From NCBI RefSeq assembly GCF_910589235.1, contig NC_060957.1, positions 13,296,867-13,360,866 on the forward strand: a DNA stretch of 64,000 bases. Direction: 5' to 3'. The DNA is from Vespa crabro (lineage: Eukaryota > Arthropoda > Insecta > Hymenoptera > Vespidae). The notes under the pieces were generated by a model. That model saw nothing but the letters and a program-made list of their open reading frames with translations, did not search any database and was not told the DNA's origin. The position numbers were made by a program, and so were the translations under genes. Of the stretch, positions 50,601-62,400 are shown one piece after another. How positions within the stretch are numbered: position 1 is the stretch's first letter; each line of letters opens with the position of its first letter.

Positions 50601-50908
50601 GTATCCAATGGTAATCGGACAATTAATTAAATCATCGTTAAATACAATGGAGATCATGTAACTAGATGTTTATCTTATTACGACGATTTATATATATCAT
50701 TGAAAAATTTTCACGTTCAACGTGACCATTTATATCTTATCAAAATATATGAGGAACAATGAGAGAAAGGATATAGATCAATGATTAAAGAGAAAAAGAA
50801 GAAGTCATTCTGTCATTTTATTAGAGAGATTGAGAGAAAGACAGAGAGACATAAAGAGAGAGAGAGGGAGAGAGAGGCAGAGACAGAGAGAGAGAAAGAG
50901 AGAGAGAC

Positions 50909-50957
<49 letters not shown>

Positions 50958-51119
50958 TCTATTGCTTCTCTTGGAAACTGAACTTGTTGGCCAGGCATAG
51001 GCGAGACACTATCACCGTGCATGTGAATATATAAGAGACACATAAAACGTAAGCACGTGGAAAAGAGATAGATCAAGAGCGAGAGAAAGAGGAAGATAGA
51101 TAGAAAGACAGAGACAGAG

Positions 51120-51156
<37 letters not shown>

Positions 51157-51432
51157 CTCTACATTAGATTTATGCGATGAAAAACGCGGAAACGTAGAGG
51201 ACTGGTGGATATGCATGCTTCACGTCGAGACGGGTTACACGAACCGGAAGCATCGGACAGTGATGCTGTGTATTATCTTGATGGCAATGTGGATCGATCG
51301 TAAATCCGACACCAGTATGTACGCGAAATAACGCATAATAAAAGGCCTTTCTTTCATACCATCATAATACCTCCGTTCATTTATTCTTCTCATTTTATTT
51401 GCGCCAATAAAAAAAAAATTTTGTTCTCCCCC

Positions 51433-51475
<43 letters not shown>

Positions 51476-52318
51476 GTTTTTTTCTTTTAATCTTTTATTT
51501 AATTTTTTTTCCTTTTTTCTTTCCTCCTCCTTCCCCCGCCCCGCCGACCCCCCGCCCCCGCCTACTCCATTAAATAAAAAACATCGATCCCAATGTCCAT
51601 TGAAAAGAATTAAAAAGGGAGAGAAAAAAATGATCGATCGTTATCTATTATTTTGTTCAAATTGCATACGAGTTGAGTACAAATTTTTAACCGGCAACGC
51701 AAAATTCTTTGTCCATATTATTATTTCCCATTATTTTTCTCTCCTGTTTTTTTTTTCTTTTTTCATTTTTTTTTCTTTCTTCTTTTTTTTATCCCCATTC
51801 GAATTATATATAAATAAAAAAAAAAAAGAAAAAAATAAAATAAGATAAAGTGAAATGAAACAAAATCAATAAAAAAAAAAAAAAAAAGAAAAAAAAGAAG
51901 GGAAAATGGTACGAGTCGTAAAAACGACGGCGTACATTTTCTTTCTTTCTTTCTTTATTTATTTATTTATTTATTTATTTTTTCTTCTTCTTCTTCATCA
52001 TCATTCTACTCGCTCGAACAAAAATTCTATTTTTCATAATGTTTCACTTTTGTTTTTCCAAAAGTAGTACACATTAATTCGAATTCGTTCTTAAACGATA
52101 ACATAAAGGAGAAACATTCGTTTGATTGTTCGTTCGACTTGCATTAAAGAGAAGAATAAAAAGAAGAGAAAAAAAGAAAAAATAAAGGAAGAGATAAAAT
52201 AAATGAAAGAAAAACAAATGTTATGAGTTGTAATAACTACGAAATAAACAATGTAAAATTTATCTCTTTTTTCCAAATATATATACATACATACATACAA
52301 TACATACATACCTATATA

Positions 52319-52370
<52 letters not shown>

Positions 52371-52404
52371 TTTTTTGGTTCATTTTGTACCATCGTTGTC
52401 GCCA

Positions 52405-52437
<33 letters not shown>

Positions 52438-52654
52438 ACGTCGACGTCGACGTCGTCAACGTCGTGTAGATGGCCACGTCGGGAAATGAGGAGGAAATGT
52501 ACGAGTTCAGAGAGAACGAGAGTGCATACGACGTACGGCATATTTATGCGCAGTTCGCCGTCGGTTGGAAGCTATCGCGTTTCTCCGGAGACCTGTATTT
52601 CATATTTCGTCCACGCGCGACATATCTAACGACGTGACGTCGTTACGTCGAATT

Positions 52655-53210
52655 TAGGTGACTCTCGATGACAACCACTGCCTCGTCCTTCTATCTTTTT
52701 TCATTTTTTTCTTTTTTTTTCCTTTTTATTTTCCCCCGTTTTACTTATCGTTCTCATTTTTTTTGTCTTTTATAGTGCAAAATTTGATAGATAAAACGAA
52801 AAAAAAGAAAAAAAAAAGAAAAGAAAGAGAAAAGATTCGCCATTTTTGCTATTTTCTCATTGAGACATGAAAAAAAAAAAATGTCTTCTAAGGACAAATC
52901 GAAAATATCTAAATTATTATTAAAAATTAATTATTCATATTCACGTAGTTAACTTAAGATTTTAATCGACTCTCAATGACACAACTGACTCCGTCCTTTT
53001 ATCTTCTCCTCTTTTCTTCTTCTTTTTCGTTTTGCTTATCGTTCTTATTTTTTTTTCTTTCTTTTATACTGCAAAATTTAGAAGATAAAGAAAAAAAAAA
53101 ACAAAAAAAAAGATTCATGAGTATCGTCAACTTTCGTTTGAGTTGATGATGCCTATGTAAAGGCATCGAAGGATTGAAAATATCTAAATTAATTTAAAAA
53201 TCGATTAATC
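52655..53210. repeat. Tandem duplication, period about 275-310 bp
   Basis: GACTCTC(G/A)ATGACA begins each copy (52660 and 52970). Each copy then has a pyrimidine stretch, TTATCGTTCT, GCAAAATTT with a poly-A run, and GAAAATATCTAAATTA (52901 and 53175). The order is the same in both copies. Confidence 0.8.
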
Positions 53211-54016
53211 TCGTTTTTTTTTTTTCAAATTACAGTAGAAAAATGCATTTCCAGGCTCGTAATTTTGCAATTTGAGAAGAGCAAAGAAAAATCTCGAGTC
53301 TCAAAAAATCAATCGGAAAACTTTCGTCATTCCTTCTGCAATTGTGTTTCCCTGTGTGTTTCGTGCCAATGGAAAGAAAAAAAAAAGAAAAAAGTAAAGA
53401 GAAAAATAAAGTAACACATACGTAAGGATTTAAAGGTTCGATTTTCATTGGCTACCATCTGACCGATCAATATATCTATTAAATAAGCAATTTTTATTCG
53501 ATCACGATCTCGATTCTCGATTATACCTTGTCACTTTGAACTTAAGGGGGATGAGAGAGAGGTAAAAGGGAGAGAGGGGAAAAAAGAAATGTACCAACGT
53601 ATCTATTCGTTCGTGAATTCGTGAATGATACGTATCCTTATTTGTATTCGATAGGTCTTCGAACGAAATGATCGGGCGTGTTACGTGAGAAATGCGATAG
53701 TAGATATTTGAGTTAGGTTGAAGCATTTAAACGATTGAAATCGGAATGAATCGAAGAATCATATGACACTTTAGCGATGTCTATCGATATACAAGGTGAC
53801 TTGAACGTACGAGTCAATGGGGATTTGATACAGTCGACGTTGATATATGTAAATACATATATACATAAATTGATACGTAAGTATATATATATATATACAG
53901 ACGACAGCTATGTTCTTTTTTTTTGTACATGTATATATGTATATGGATGTGCATATAAATAGGTATCAATTGTAGTGGTTTCGAAAGGTAGATGATATTT
54001 ATCCGGGTTAACTCAC

Positions 54017-54153
54017 CTCGAACACGTATGACGATTCTACAAGTGCTCGTATAATTGGACACGGGTGACCAAGCTGTGAATGTGACAACGGTGGTGCCTG
54101 CTGGTAGATCGGCTTGCAATTGTTTGGCCCATGTGGGTGATGCATCTACGTAT
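54017..54153 (-). CDS. Minus-strand ECM gene: first HYR domain, last half
   Basis: Acceptor ATTATTTAG, phase 2, and donor GTGAGT, phase 1. It encodes Y-V-D-A-S-P-T-W-A-K-Q-L-Q-A-D-L, then T-F-T-A-W-S-P-V-S-N-Y-T-S-T-C-R-I-V-I-R-V. It matches the second half of the single-exon HYR1 of the plus-strand gene. As there, the A-S-D-x-A-G-N loop is replaced. Confidence 0.92.
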
Positions 54154-55379
54154 CTAAATAATAATAATAATAATAATATTAATAACGATCAAAATAACGA
54201 TAACAATAACAAGAACGAAAAAAAAAAAGAGACAAAGAAAAGACAAAATGATCGAAATAGATGTAAGTAAAAGTTTAGAAATTGATCGATCATATAAATC
54301 CTATAGATCCGTTATATGGACTCTAATAAATCCATTTAAAATAGAAAGAGACATATCGTATCGTACGATCGACGTGATATCCGTTTGATCGACGCCTCGT
54401 TAGCATATAAATGCTCATCGAACGTGATCTTCAGTTGATTGACGCGTAATGCGTCGCGACGCGCCTGGAGATACTAGATAACTCTCTCTCTCTCTCTCTA
54501 TCTTCTCTCGTTTCTCTTTCTCTCTCGTGTATGTTTCATCCTTCTCGTCGTTAGAAGGGACGATGATGACTATGAGATGGATGACGATGAAGATACGCAC
54601 GGATTCTCTCGTACACTTGCTTAAGTGCAAATGCACGAACGAGCACGGTGGCTGCCGGATAGATCCTGGCCCCGTGTATCCTCGACAGGAATCCTGTAAG
54701 CTCGTTTGGAATTCCCATTGTGGAACTACTACCACTTCTACTACTACTACCCATTACTACTACTATTACTATTAATGCAAAAGCAGCTAGAATAGAACCA
54801 ATATACTAACTATGTACGTGCGTAGCTGTCCCGCGGCTACCGATTTCTATTTGGGTCAGGAGTTAAATAGTCTTTGTGAAAACTAACGATATATATTAAC
54901 TCTGGTAACGTTTAAACGAATCAATTTATACGTATCTATCTTTGATCTTAAACGTACGATCTAAAAATGTAATATCTTTAATTCGATAATAAAAGAAATT
55001 AACGATGTTATAATAAACGATTTGATTGTTCTTTCTTTCTTTTTTTTTTTCTTTTTTTTTTTTTTTTCTTGTTTTCTTTTCTTATCCTTTTTCTTCCTAT
55101 CTTTCGTATTATTTTTCCCCCATCCATTAAGATAATCTATTATTATTAATAAAATTAAAAATCTTCATATTATTTATATGAATTATTTCATACGCACATC
55201 CCAACGTAATAATTCTCGGAGTTATTTGTATTAGGTCTTGCTTTTGTTTTAGAGAATTCGTAAGGGCGTTAAAAAGCGAGAAAGGAAGTTGTAGGAAGCG
55301 AAGAAGCGTAAGTAGGGATAAGTGAGTAGTTGCGGTTAGTAAGCTATTTAACAATCTTACTAATGTGCACAGTACTTAC

Positions 55380-55425
<46 letters not shown>

Positions 55426-55689
55426 GTACTAATGCGATAATGGAATGTTAATTATAATAACAATAATAATAATAATAATAAAAGCGATAATGATATTAAT
55501 CATAGAAATGATGATAATAGTAGGAAAGAGAGTGAAACGTGACAAGTTAAATGTGTATAATTAATGTAAAAAGAGAGAGAGAAAGAGAGAAATAGATAAA
55601 AAGATATATAAGTAAAACGATCGTTCAATAAACTGTAATTTTCGATGGATAGACATGATGAAAGCCTCGCGAATCAGGAATCATCTTAC
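54154..55689 (-). other. Intron splitting HYR1 of the minus-strand gene
   Basis: A 1.5-kb intron, phase 2, absent from the plus-strand paralogue. It has (AAT)n near 54158-54180, (CT)n 54481-54499, an (ACT)n tract 54725-54775, poly-T 55038-55067 and (AAT)n 55378-55425. Complex sequence at 54390-54720 shows no recognisable exon. Confidence 0.75.
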
Positions 55690-55804
55690 CTCCACCAGTT
55701 CATATTAGACTTTGGCTGAGGGAAGGAAACGCGTATCGTATTCTGCCTCGCGGGTAACTCCACGTCCATGTCCTGTGGGCATCTCACAAACGGCCTTGGC
55801 ATGT
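55690..55804 (-). CDS. Minus-strand ECM gene: first HYR domain, first half
   Basis: Acceptor TATCGTTACAG, phase 1, and donor GTAAGA, phase 2. The peptide R-P-F-V-R-C-P-Q-D-M-D-V-E-L-P-A-R, then V-S-F-P-Q-P-K-S-N-M-N-W-W, is the N-terminal half of a HYR domain. It aligns with R-L-E-C-P-K-D-V-V-A-E-L-P-P of plus-strand exon 10209-10460. Confidence 0.92.
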
Positions 55805-56638
55805 CTGTAACGATAGAAGGTGGTCATTAGACCAAGGCAATTTTCCTCCCACGAGGAAAGGCACGTTCTCTATCTCTTCCTCCTCCTCCTCCTCCTCATC
55901 GTTGTCCGTTCTGACATATAAAATCTCAACTAATTGCGATATAATCGAATGGCCTTTTAAACGAACGAACGAACGAACGGCAAATGTAACCAAATACATA
56001 TCAAATCAAAATCATTTGCTTACTTTTAATGATTCGTAAGATTTTTATAAAGTAACTATGAAATAACTACTTCTCAATGTACGAACATTATACCCTATTA
56101 TATGGACTATTAAAAGGCTATTTAACAAAGAAACCTATATTAAAGGTTTGACTCTTAAAACGGCACTTTTCTTTTTTTTTTTTTAGGATACCAGCCAATT
56201 GGCATACACTCCAACTCCTGGATATAGTGATACGAGTTATAACGTCGTTCGAAGAAATTAAAAACTCCCATTTCTCCAACTATCATTCCCATTCGATCGC
56301 ATAATTTTACCAATTCACATTCTGTTTTATACATCTTCGACCGAATGAAAATGAATACCGAAAGTTGGAAAAAGAAAAAATAAATTAGAAAAGGAAAAAA
56401 AAAAAGAAAAAATTAAAAAAACGAAAGAGAAGAAGAAGATGAAGAAGAAGAAGAAGAAGAAAATGAAGAACGAGAAGAAAAGTCAACGGGGTGAAAATGA
56501 AAGAAAAAAAAAAAAAAAGAAAAAAGAAAAAAGAAAAAAAGGAAGGAAAGACTATAACCTTCCCGTAAGCTCATTAAGATCCAACGTTAACGTATGGCCT
56601 CGTTAGCACACAGTCCTAGCGTTTACAATCCCTATCAT

Positions 56639-56680
<42 letters not shown>

Positions 56681-57025
56681 CCGTTATTAAAAGCTCTTTA
56701 GAACAGGACCACGTTGGACTAATTGAACGTGAACAGTTCGTAATACGATTTTCGTCACGTATAAAAATAATCATCACCGATGACGTAAATCGATCTTTTG
56801 TTTTAGAAACGATATCCGTTGAAAGCATACCTCAGCAACGTTAATTATCCCATTACTTTTGATCCATTCTCAAAGTAGAAATTGTGAACTGTGTATTTAG
56901 CGGAACGTAGATATCAGATAATCTTGCTAATCTTATCTCTCTCCTTTTCTTTTTCTTTTCTTTTTTTTTTTTTTTATCGGTTGATACGCTTGGTTACTTT
57001 ATACAAGATAGAGGGATAAAGAGAT

Positions 57026-57073
<48 letters not shown>

Positions 57074-57208
57074 TAAGAGAGAGAGAGATATTTATCCATG
57101 ATATTTCGCAATTTCCTGTTATAACGATGAAGGCCGGTAATCGTATCGTCATTAGAGAGAACACGTGATTACCTAGATCGTAACGAGAATCCACGAGCGA
57201 GTATTCAC
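55805..57208 (-). other. Intron between sushi and HYR1 of the minus-strand gene
   Basis: A 1.4-kb intron, phase 1. It contains a (CTC)n tract 55879-55898, poly-A/GAA-rich sequence 56380-56560, (GA)n 56640-56676 and 57024-57068 and a poly-T tract 56959-56976. The donor side is ambiguous: if the alternative donor GTAATC at 57172 is used instead of GTGAAT at 57208, 12 more codons would be exonic. Confidence 0.7.
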
Positions 57209-57362
57209 GAAGGCACACTGGTTCTTTTCCGTTCCATCGACCACCGTTAACGCAATATCTCGTATGAGGTCCCTCCAATTTAAATCCACGTCGGCATCTA
57301 ATGTGACACCTAGCGCCATGAGGATAATCGGTCGCACCGGAATAATGTCCAGGACATCGGAT
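57209..57362 (-). CDS. Minus-strand ECM gene: sushi domain, main part
   Basis: Acceptor CTATCAAACAG, phase 0. The exon encodes I-R-C-P-G-H, A-R-C-H-I-R-C-R-R-G-F-K-L-E-G, R-Y-C-V-N-G-G-R-W and P-V-C-L. With C-P-A-M-E-P from the previous exon it forms one sushi domain with six cysteines, the same variant as in plus-strand exon 8350-8577. Two donors are compatible with the next exon, both phase 1: GTGAAT right after the last cysteine (end 57209) or GTAATC 36 nt further on (end 57173). The first is shown. Confidence 0.9.
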
Positions 57363-57756
57363 CTGTTTGATAGATTTTAAACGAATATTAATGATCGTTA
57401 TAATTAAATTTAAATTAAATGTTAAACGTTTAGAGTTTACGTGATTTAATGCTGTTATATTAATCGTTTGACTGCGCGCGGGCGCACATATGCGCCACAG
57501 GCGCGACCCGCGAGCGCATATATGCGCCACAGGCGCGACCCGCGGGCGCATATATGCGCCCGACGAAAGATTCCATCGTTTACCATTGTCTCATGCATAT
57601 GTTCAGTACCCAATGATCGCATGCCACTCACGCTAAGCGCTTCGGCTTAGAATAACTCGAAGGATTCATTCGCGTACTATTAAAAAGCTCTCTTTCAAAA
57701 AAGTGAAATAAAAATGTTCAGATAAAGATAATGGATAACAAATATAAACCAGATAC
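57363..57756 (-). other. Intron inside the sushi domain, carrying a GC-rich palindromic repeat
   Basis: A 394-nt phase-0 intron absent from the paralogue. It carries the 32-bp minisatellite at 57480-57561 and, further right, a perfect 6-bp stem hairpin CTAAGC-GCTTCG-GCTTAG at 57633-57650. Confidence 0.75.
57480..57561. repeat. 32-bp GC-rich palindromic minisatellite, 2.5 copies
   Basis: Units at 57480-57511, 57512-57543 and 57544-57561 share GCGCATATATGCGCC (ACATATG in unit 1) followed by ACAGGCGCGACCCGC. The last unit forms the perfect palindrome GGGCGCATATATGCGCCC. GC content is far above that of the surrounding intron. This could be the remnant of a DNA transposon with subterminal palindromes; no terminal repeats could be assigned. 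Confidence 0.8.
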
Positions 57757-57946
57757 CTCGGCGTGCAACGGTGGTTCCATGGCGGGACACTTTGATTCCG
57801 GTGAGACGCATGTTCTCTCATCCGTAGACAAAACTAAATCGCCGTTGCACGTACAGTAGTAACTTCCTGGCGTGTTAATGCATTCGCCGTTACAACCACC
57901 GTTCCGGTTCAAGCATTCGTTTACATCCTGACACTGACTTCTGTTC
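57757..57946 (-). CDS. Minus-strand ECM gene: EGF domain plus first strand of sushi
   Basis: Acceptor TATGCTTTCAG, phase 2; donor GTATCT, phase 0. It finishes the preceding EGF (S-Q-C-Q), then encodes a full calcium-type [29 protein letters not shown], ending [16 protein letters not shown] opens the sushi domain. The fusion of EGF and sushi start in one exon differs from the plus-strand paralogue, where they are separate. Confidence 0.92.
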
Positions 57947-58143
57947 CTGAAAGCATAGACCCTCTAACATCGTTACTGGTTCCTTGATAATTTCTTGCTC
58001 CTTGTCAAGTAATAATACAGTTCGTTTGGTATCATGACGTTTGTTATCTTATTGCCCGTTAACTACTATCCTCCACCAATTTCATCGTTATTGATCGTAT
58101 TCACGAAATATTGATAATAATATACAAAGATATTTATTTCCTT

Positions 58144-58176
<33 letters not shown>

Positions 58177-58319
58177 CTTTTTTTTTGTAAATACGAAATG
58201 TTCGTTATCAAAAAAAAAAAAAAAAAGAAAAGAAAAAAGAAATAGAAAAAAATATAAGAAAAAAAAAATGAATAAACAAAACATTGATTGATTAATTAAT
58301 TAAATGTCACACAACTTGC
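57947..58319 (-). other. GC-AG intron 1 of the minus-strand ECM gene
   Basis: A 373-nt intron whose donor is AG|GCAAGTT, phase 2. No GT donor in a compatible phase is present. It contains (TA)n near 58150-58175 and poly-A near 58210-58268. Confidence 0.75.
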
Positions 58320-58425
58320 CTATGATTGAACAGGTAGCCCGATCGACAATTGCACAGGAAGGATCCCACAGTATTAATGCATTCCTGTTCGCATCTACCG
58401 TTACGCCATTCGCATTCGTTTATAT
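58320..58425 (-). CDS. Minus-strand ECM gene: single EGF exon
   Basis: Acceptor ATCGATTTAG, phase 1; donor AG|GCAAGT, phase 2. It encodes D-I-N-E-C-E-W-R-N-G-R-C-E-Q-E-C-I-N-T-V-G-S-F-L-C-N-C-R-S-G-Y. The sixth cysteine comes from the next exon. The short 58426-58563 intron upstream also uses a GC donor. Confidence 0.9.
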
Positions 58426-58563
58426 CTAAATCGATAAAGTTACGAAATTATAATAATACGTGCTTTGTTCCAAATACTACTTACGAATTCGAATTCGAAT
58501 TTGAATTCTCGATCGGTAATATGTCAGTCAAGCGTTTGCACAAAGGAAAGCACTTTAACTTGC

Positions 58564-58677
58564 CTACGCATTCGCTTCCTTGTAATCGAAATCCTGGGGT
58601 ACAGGTACAATGATATGAGCCAGGAGTATTGACGCATCTCTCTCTGCACGGTGAATCCTCGGCGCATTCGTCGATAT
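58564..58677 (-). CDS. Minus-strand ECM gene: single EGF exon
   Basis: Acceptor CTCTCTAACAG, 38 codons, phase 1-1, donor G|GCAAGTT (GC type). One calcium-binding EGF: D-I-D-E-C-A-E-D-S-P-C-R-E-R-C-V-N-T-P-G-S-Y-H-C, ending S-E-C. A GT donor exists 4 nt upstream (C|GTAGGC) but would break the frame to the next exon. Confidence 0.92.
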   Translation of the reverse strand: MSTNAPRIHRAERDASILLAHIIVPVPQDFDYKEANA

Positions 58678-58756
58678 CTGTTAGAGAGCGATTTATAATT
58701 AAAAATCAAATGATAATTCAGATCTTTTAATTGACTTTAGATCTTTCTTATATTCG

Positions 58757-58811
<55 letters not shown>

Positions 58812-58857
58812 AAAGAAACAATGATTTATTATTTCGTTAAAAGTTTTTAACACGAAC

Positions 58858-58971
58858 CTACACAAGTGTCACCCTCCGATCGATAACCTTCGTCGCATTC
58901 GCAACGATAACTGCCCAAGGTGTTGACGCATCGATTCATCTTGCAAATTCCTGATGCACATTCGTCGATAT
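58858..58971 (-). CDS. Minus-strand ECM gene: single EGF exon
   Basis: Acceptor GTTTGGATAG, 38 codons, phase 1-1, donor GTTCGT. It encodes one calcium-binding [29 protein letters not shown], ending D-T-C. It is the first exon after the giant EGF exon. Confidence 0.92.
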
Positions 58972-59484
58972 CTATCCAAACGAGATTTTTTCTTTTTAAA
59001 CATTTGATATATAGCATTAAGAAAAAGACTGTTGTTACTATACGGTGCTCGACGATACGCATTATGAAAATTTTTTAACAAAATAAAAGTTCTTTTCAAC
59101 CTAAAACTTCGAAAATTATTCGATCCCCGTTAAAGATTTTCAAAGAGTTTGTCATTCTCTTTTAGTAGGTTAACTCGAAGTAAATAAAATTACGATAAAG
59201 ACGTGTTTTCTTCGAAAACAAAATTGACCTGTCTCTGTATTTTTACAAGTCACTTTCGTTGAGACAGTCTGTATATATATATATGTATGTATGTATGTGT
59301 GTGTGAGTATGTAAAATACTTCATGAATAATATTATATTTCAGAAGTGAGTAGGATATGTTCATAACTATAAATTCATCTTGAAGATGGATCGTTATAAA
59401 TACGTGGCCACAATAGCTATTCAAAGAATATATATATACTTAGATACATATGTGAATATATATATGTATATCGTCAAAACTCAC
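58972..59484 (-). other. Intron after the giant EGF exon
   Basis: A 513-nt GT-AG intron, phase 1. Only short (TA)n/(GT)n tracts (59270-59310 and 59455-59470) and no further EGF exon. Confidence 0.75.
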
Positions 59485-62400
59485 CTATACAAGTAGAGTT
59501 CAGCATTTGATATCCTTCCCAGCATCCACACTTGTAAGATCCAACAGTATTAATGCAAGTATGCTCGCACCCATGCCGACCATAGCATTCATCCACATCG
59601 TGACACATCGAGCTGTTGGACTTGTCATACTGAAATCCCTCCTTGCAAGTGCATATCACCATACCGCCTTCGGCATTGCATATCTGCTCGCAACCACCAT
59701 TATCGATCATGCAAGGGTTTGAATGATAGCAGGTCTTATTCTTGATCTCGTATCCTCTGGGACAATCGCAACGGAAAGAGCCCGGTCTATTGATGCAAGC
59801 GTGAGAACATCCACCGTTATCCACTTCGCATTCGTTCACGTCTACGCAAGTTTTAGCATCGTCAGCCAATCGATAACCATTAGAACAATCACACCTGTAG
59901 CTACCCTTAGTGTTTAAACAGATGTCCGTACAAGAACCATTTTCTATTTCGCACTCGTTTACATCGATACAATTTTTAAAGTCAATGTCATCGAGTTGAT
60001 GACCATCCGGACAACGACAAGAGAATGTACCTTCGAGATTAATGCAAACGTCCGAACAACCGCCGTTCTCAGTGGCACATTCGTCTATATCAAGACACGT
60101 TTTTCCATCGTTGTCAAGCCGAAGACCAACCGGACAACTACAACGAACGCCACCAATGATATTGAAACAGGCATGAGTACAGCCGCCATTTTCTATCTGG
60201 CATTCGTCGATGTCTATGCAACTTCGAGAATCGTTAGAAAGAATATGACCATTCGGGCATTGACATTCGAACGAGCCCGGAGTATTGATACAATTGTTCG
60301 GACAATCAGCTATTTTCTTCTCGCATTCGTCAATATCCAAGCAATTCTTTTCATCTTGACCAAGCTCGTAACCCTCGGGACAACTACAGAAATGACCTCC
60401 GATCGTATTTGTGCATACGTGTGAACAACCACCGTTTCCTTCGAGACACTCGTTGATGTCCAAACAAGAGGATCTGTCGCTATGTAGATAATGTCCCTCG
60501 TAACAAGTACATATGTAACTACCAAGTAGATTCAAACAGTCATGTGTGCAATTGTGTTCGCTTGTAAGGCACTCATTTACATCGACGCAACTCTTCTTGT
60601 CCTGCGGCATGAGAATATATCCGGTTGGGCATTCACAATGATATCCCCCCTCGGTGTTAACGCACGAATGAGAACAGCCAGAGTCCACGTCGTTCTCAAA
60701 TTCCTCGCATTCATCGATATCTTCGCAAGTACGATGATCGTGTTTCAATCTGAATCCCAATGGGCAAGAACAACGAGTCTTGCCGGTACTCTCGTCATGG
60801 TGACAACGATGAGAACAATTTCCATTGTCGCGTTTACAACCATCGATCAAAATGCACGTCCTATTGTCCGAATCAAGATCATAACCAGTTGGACAACCGC
60901 ATCTATATGAACCAACGACGTTGAAACAGGAATGCGAACAGTTACCATTTTTTTCTTGACACTCGTCTATGTCGTCGCAGAAAGTTAATTCGTCAGGATT
61001 GACGCGATAACCCTCGTAACATTCGCAAGTGAATGTACCTAAGACGTTCGTACACCTTTGAGTACAATTGTCTTTAAGTTCCGAACACTCGTCTATGTCC
61101 AAGCAGGTTACATTGTCGTTCGTGGACAAACGAAATCCTGTGGTACAGTCGCACGTTACTGTACCGTTTAACGAGTAACAAATGTCAGAACAACCGCCAT
61201 TCTCAACGAGACATTTGTCCTGGTGCGTGCAAAATTTCATATCGACGTCGTCCAAAATCATATCTTCTGGACAAAAACAGGACACATTACCGTTCTCGTA
61301 TTGACAAAAATGCGAACATCCACCGTTATCGATCAAACACTCGTCGATCTCCACGCACGTTTTCCTATCGTCCTCGAGTAATTTGTAATTGTCGGGACAG
61401 GCACACTCGTAGTCACCATCGGTATTAGCGCAAAAATGAGAACACCCACCGTTTTCTTCGACGCACTCGTTCGTATCCTCGCAGGTTCTCTTATCTCTTC
61501 CAATTTGATATCCCTTAGGACAATTACATTCGAAACTACCGATCGTATTGACGCAATCGTGAGAGCAAGGCTCGCTTATCTCGTTATTCGTTTCCGAACA
61601 TTCGTTTACGTCGACGCAAGTTTTATTGTCGAACGACAATTTGTATCCGAGGTGACACGCACACTTGAAGCCGTACGATTCGCTGATACACTCGTGCGAA
61701 CAACCGTGATGGGTCTCACAGTGGTCGATTTTTTTACAGGTCCAACCGTCCGGTTCCAACGTGAAATCGTCAGGACACTCGCACGTATATCCATTACGAA
61801 TGTTTACGCAAATATGACTACAGTTGTGTCTACCGGCGCACTCGTCCAAATCCGTACAAGTTCTTTTATCCTTGTCCAAGGTGAAATCTTCGGGACAATA
61901 ACATATATAACCGCCATCGAGATTCTCGCACTCGTGAGAACAATCGTGAAGATTCGTCGAACATTCGTCTATATCCTTACAGGTTCGTTGATCCTCGGTT
62001 AATTCGTATCCATCGAGACAGCTACAACTGAAACTACCTTCGGTGTTGTTACAATGTTGCGAGCACAGTGTATTACTTTCTGGGAAACATTCGTCGATGT
62101 CAATACATGTTCTTTCGTCGGTCGATAATTTGTATCCCGTTGGGCACTCGCAGTAATAAGCGCCCTCGATATTTTTGCAAATATTCGAACATGCGTGTGA
62201 TCCTTCGACACACTCGTCTATGTCTCTACAGATTTTACCATTCTCCAAAAGATCGAATCCTTCGGGGCAACCACATCGAATCTCTCCATTCTCTTCGTGT
62301 TCGCACGTATGAGAACAGCCATGATCACTGGCGCAGGGGTCAACGATCCTACACGTACGTTCGTTTTCATCGAGTTTCCAACCGATAGGACAGGTACAGT

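Larger units (their letters stand above)
47314..54016 (-). other. Large intron between the two HYR domains (6.7 kb)
   Basis: Phase 1, GT-AG. It contains (TA)n 47446-47499, (GT)n 48376-48402, a C-run near 48716-48728, poly-T 49931-49963, (TA)n 50505-50550, (GA)n-type arrays 50834-50950 and 51121-51153, (CT)n 51437-51472, a C-rich patch 51528-51568, (TTTA)n 51955-51980, (CATA)n 52280-52310, (TA)n 52321-52368, (CGT)n 52402-52466 and three tandem duplications listed separately. No exon was recognised. Confidence 0.7.

Noticed and set aside
54527..54775. Plus-strand frame with several cysteines near the HYR exons
   Set aside because: Cysteine spacing does not fit EGF or sushi, and the strand is opposite to the gene it interrupts.
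60310..62002. Open frames on the plus strand and in other frames opposite the EGF exon
   Set aside because: They are shadows of the minus-strand EGF coding sequence, whose cysteine pattern is unambiguous.
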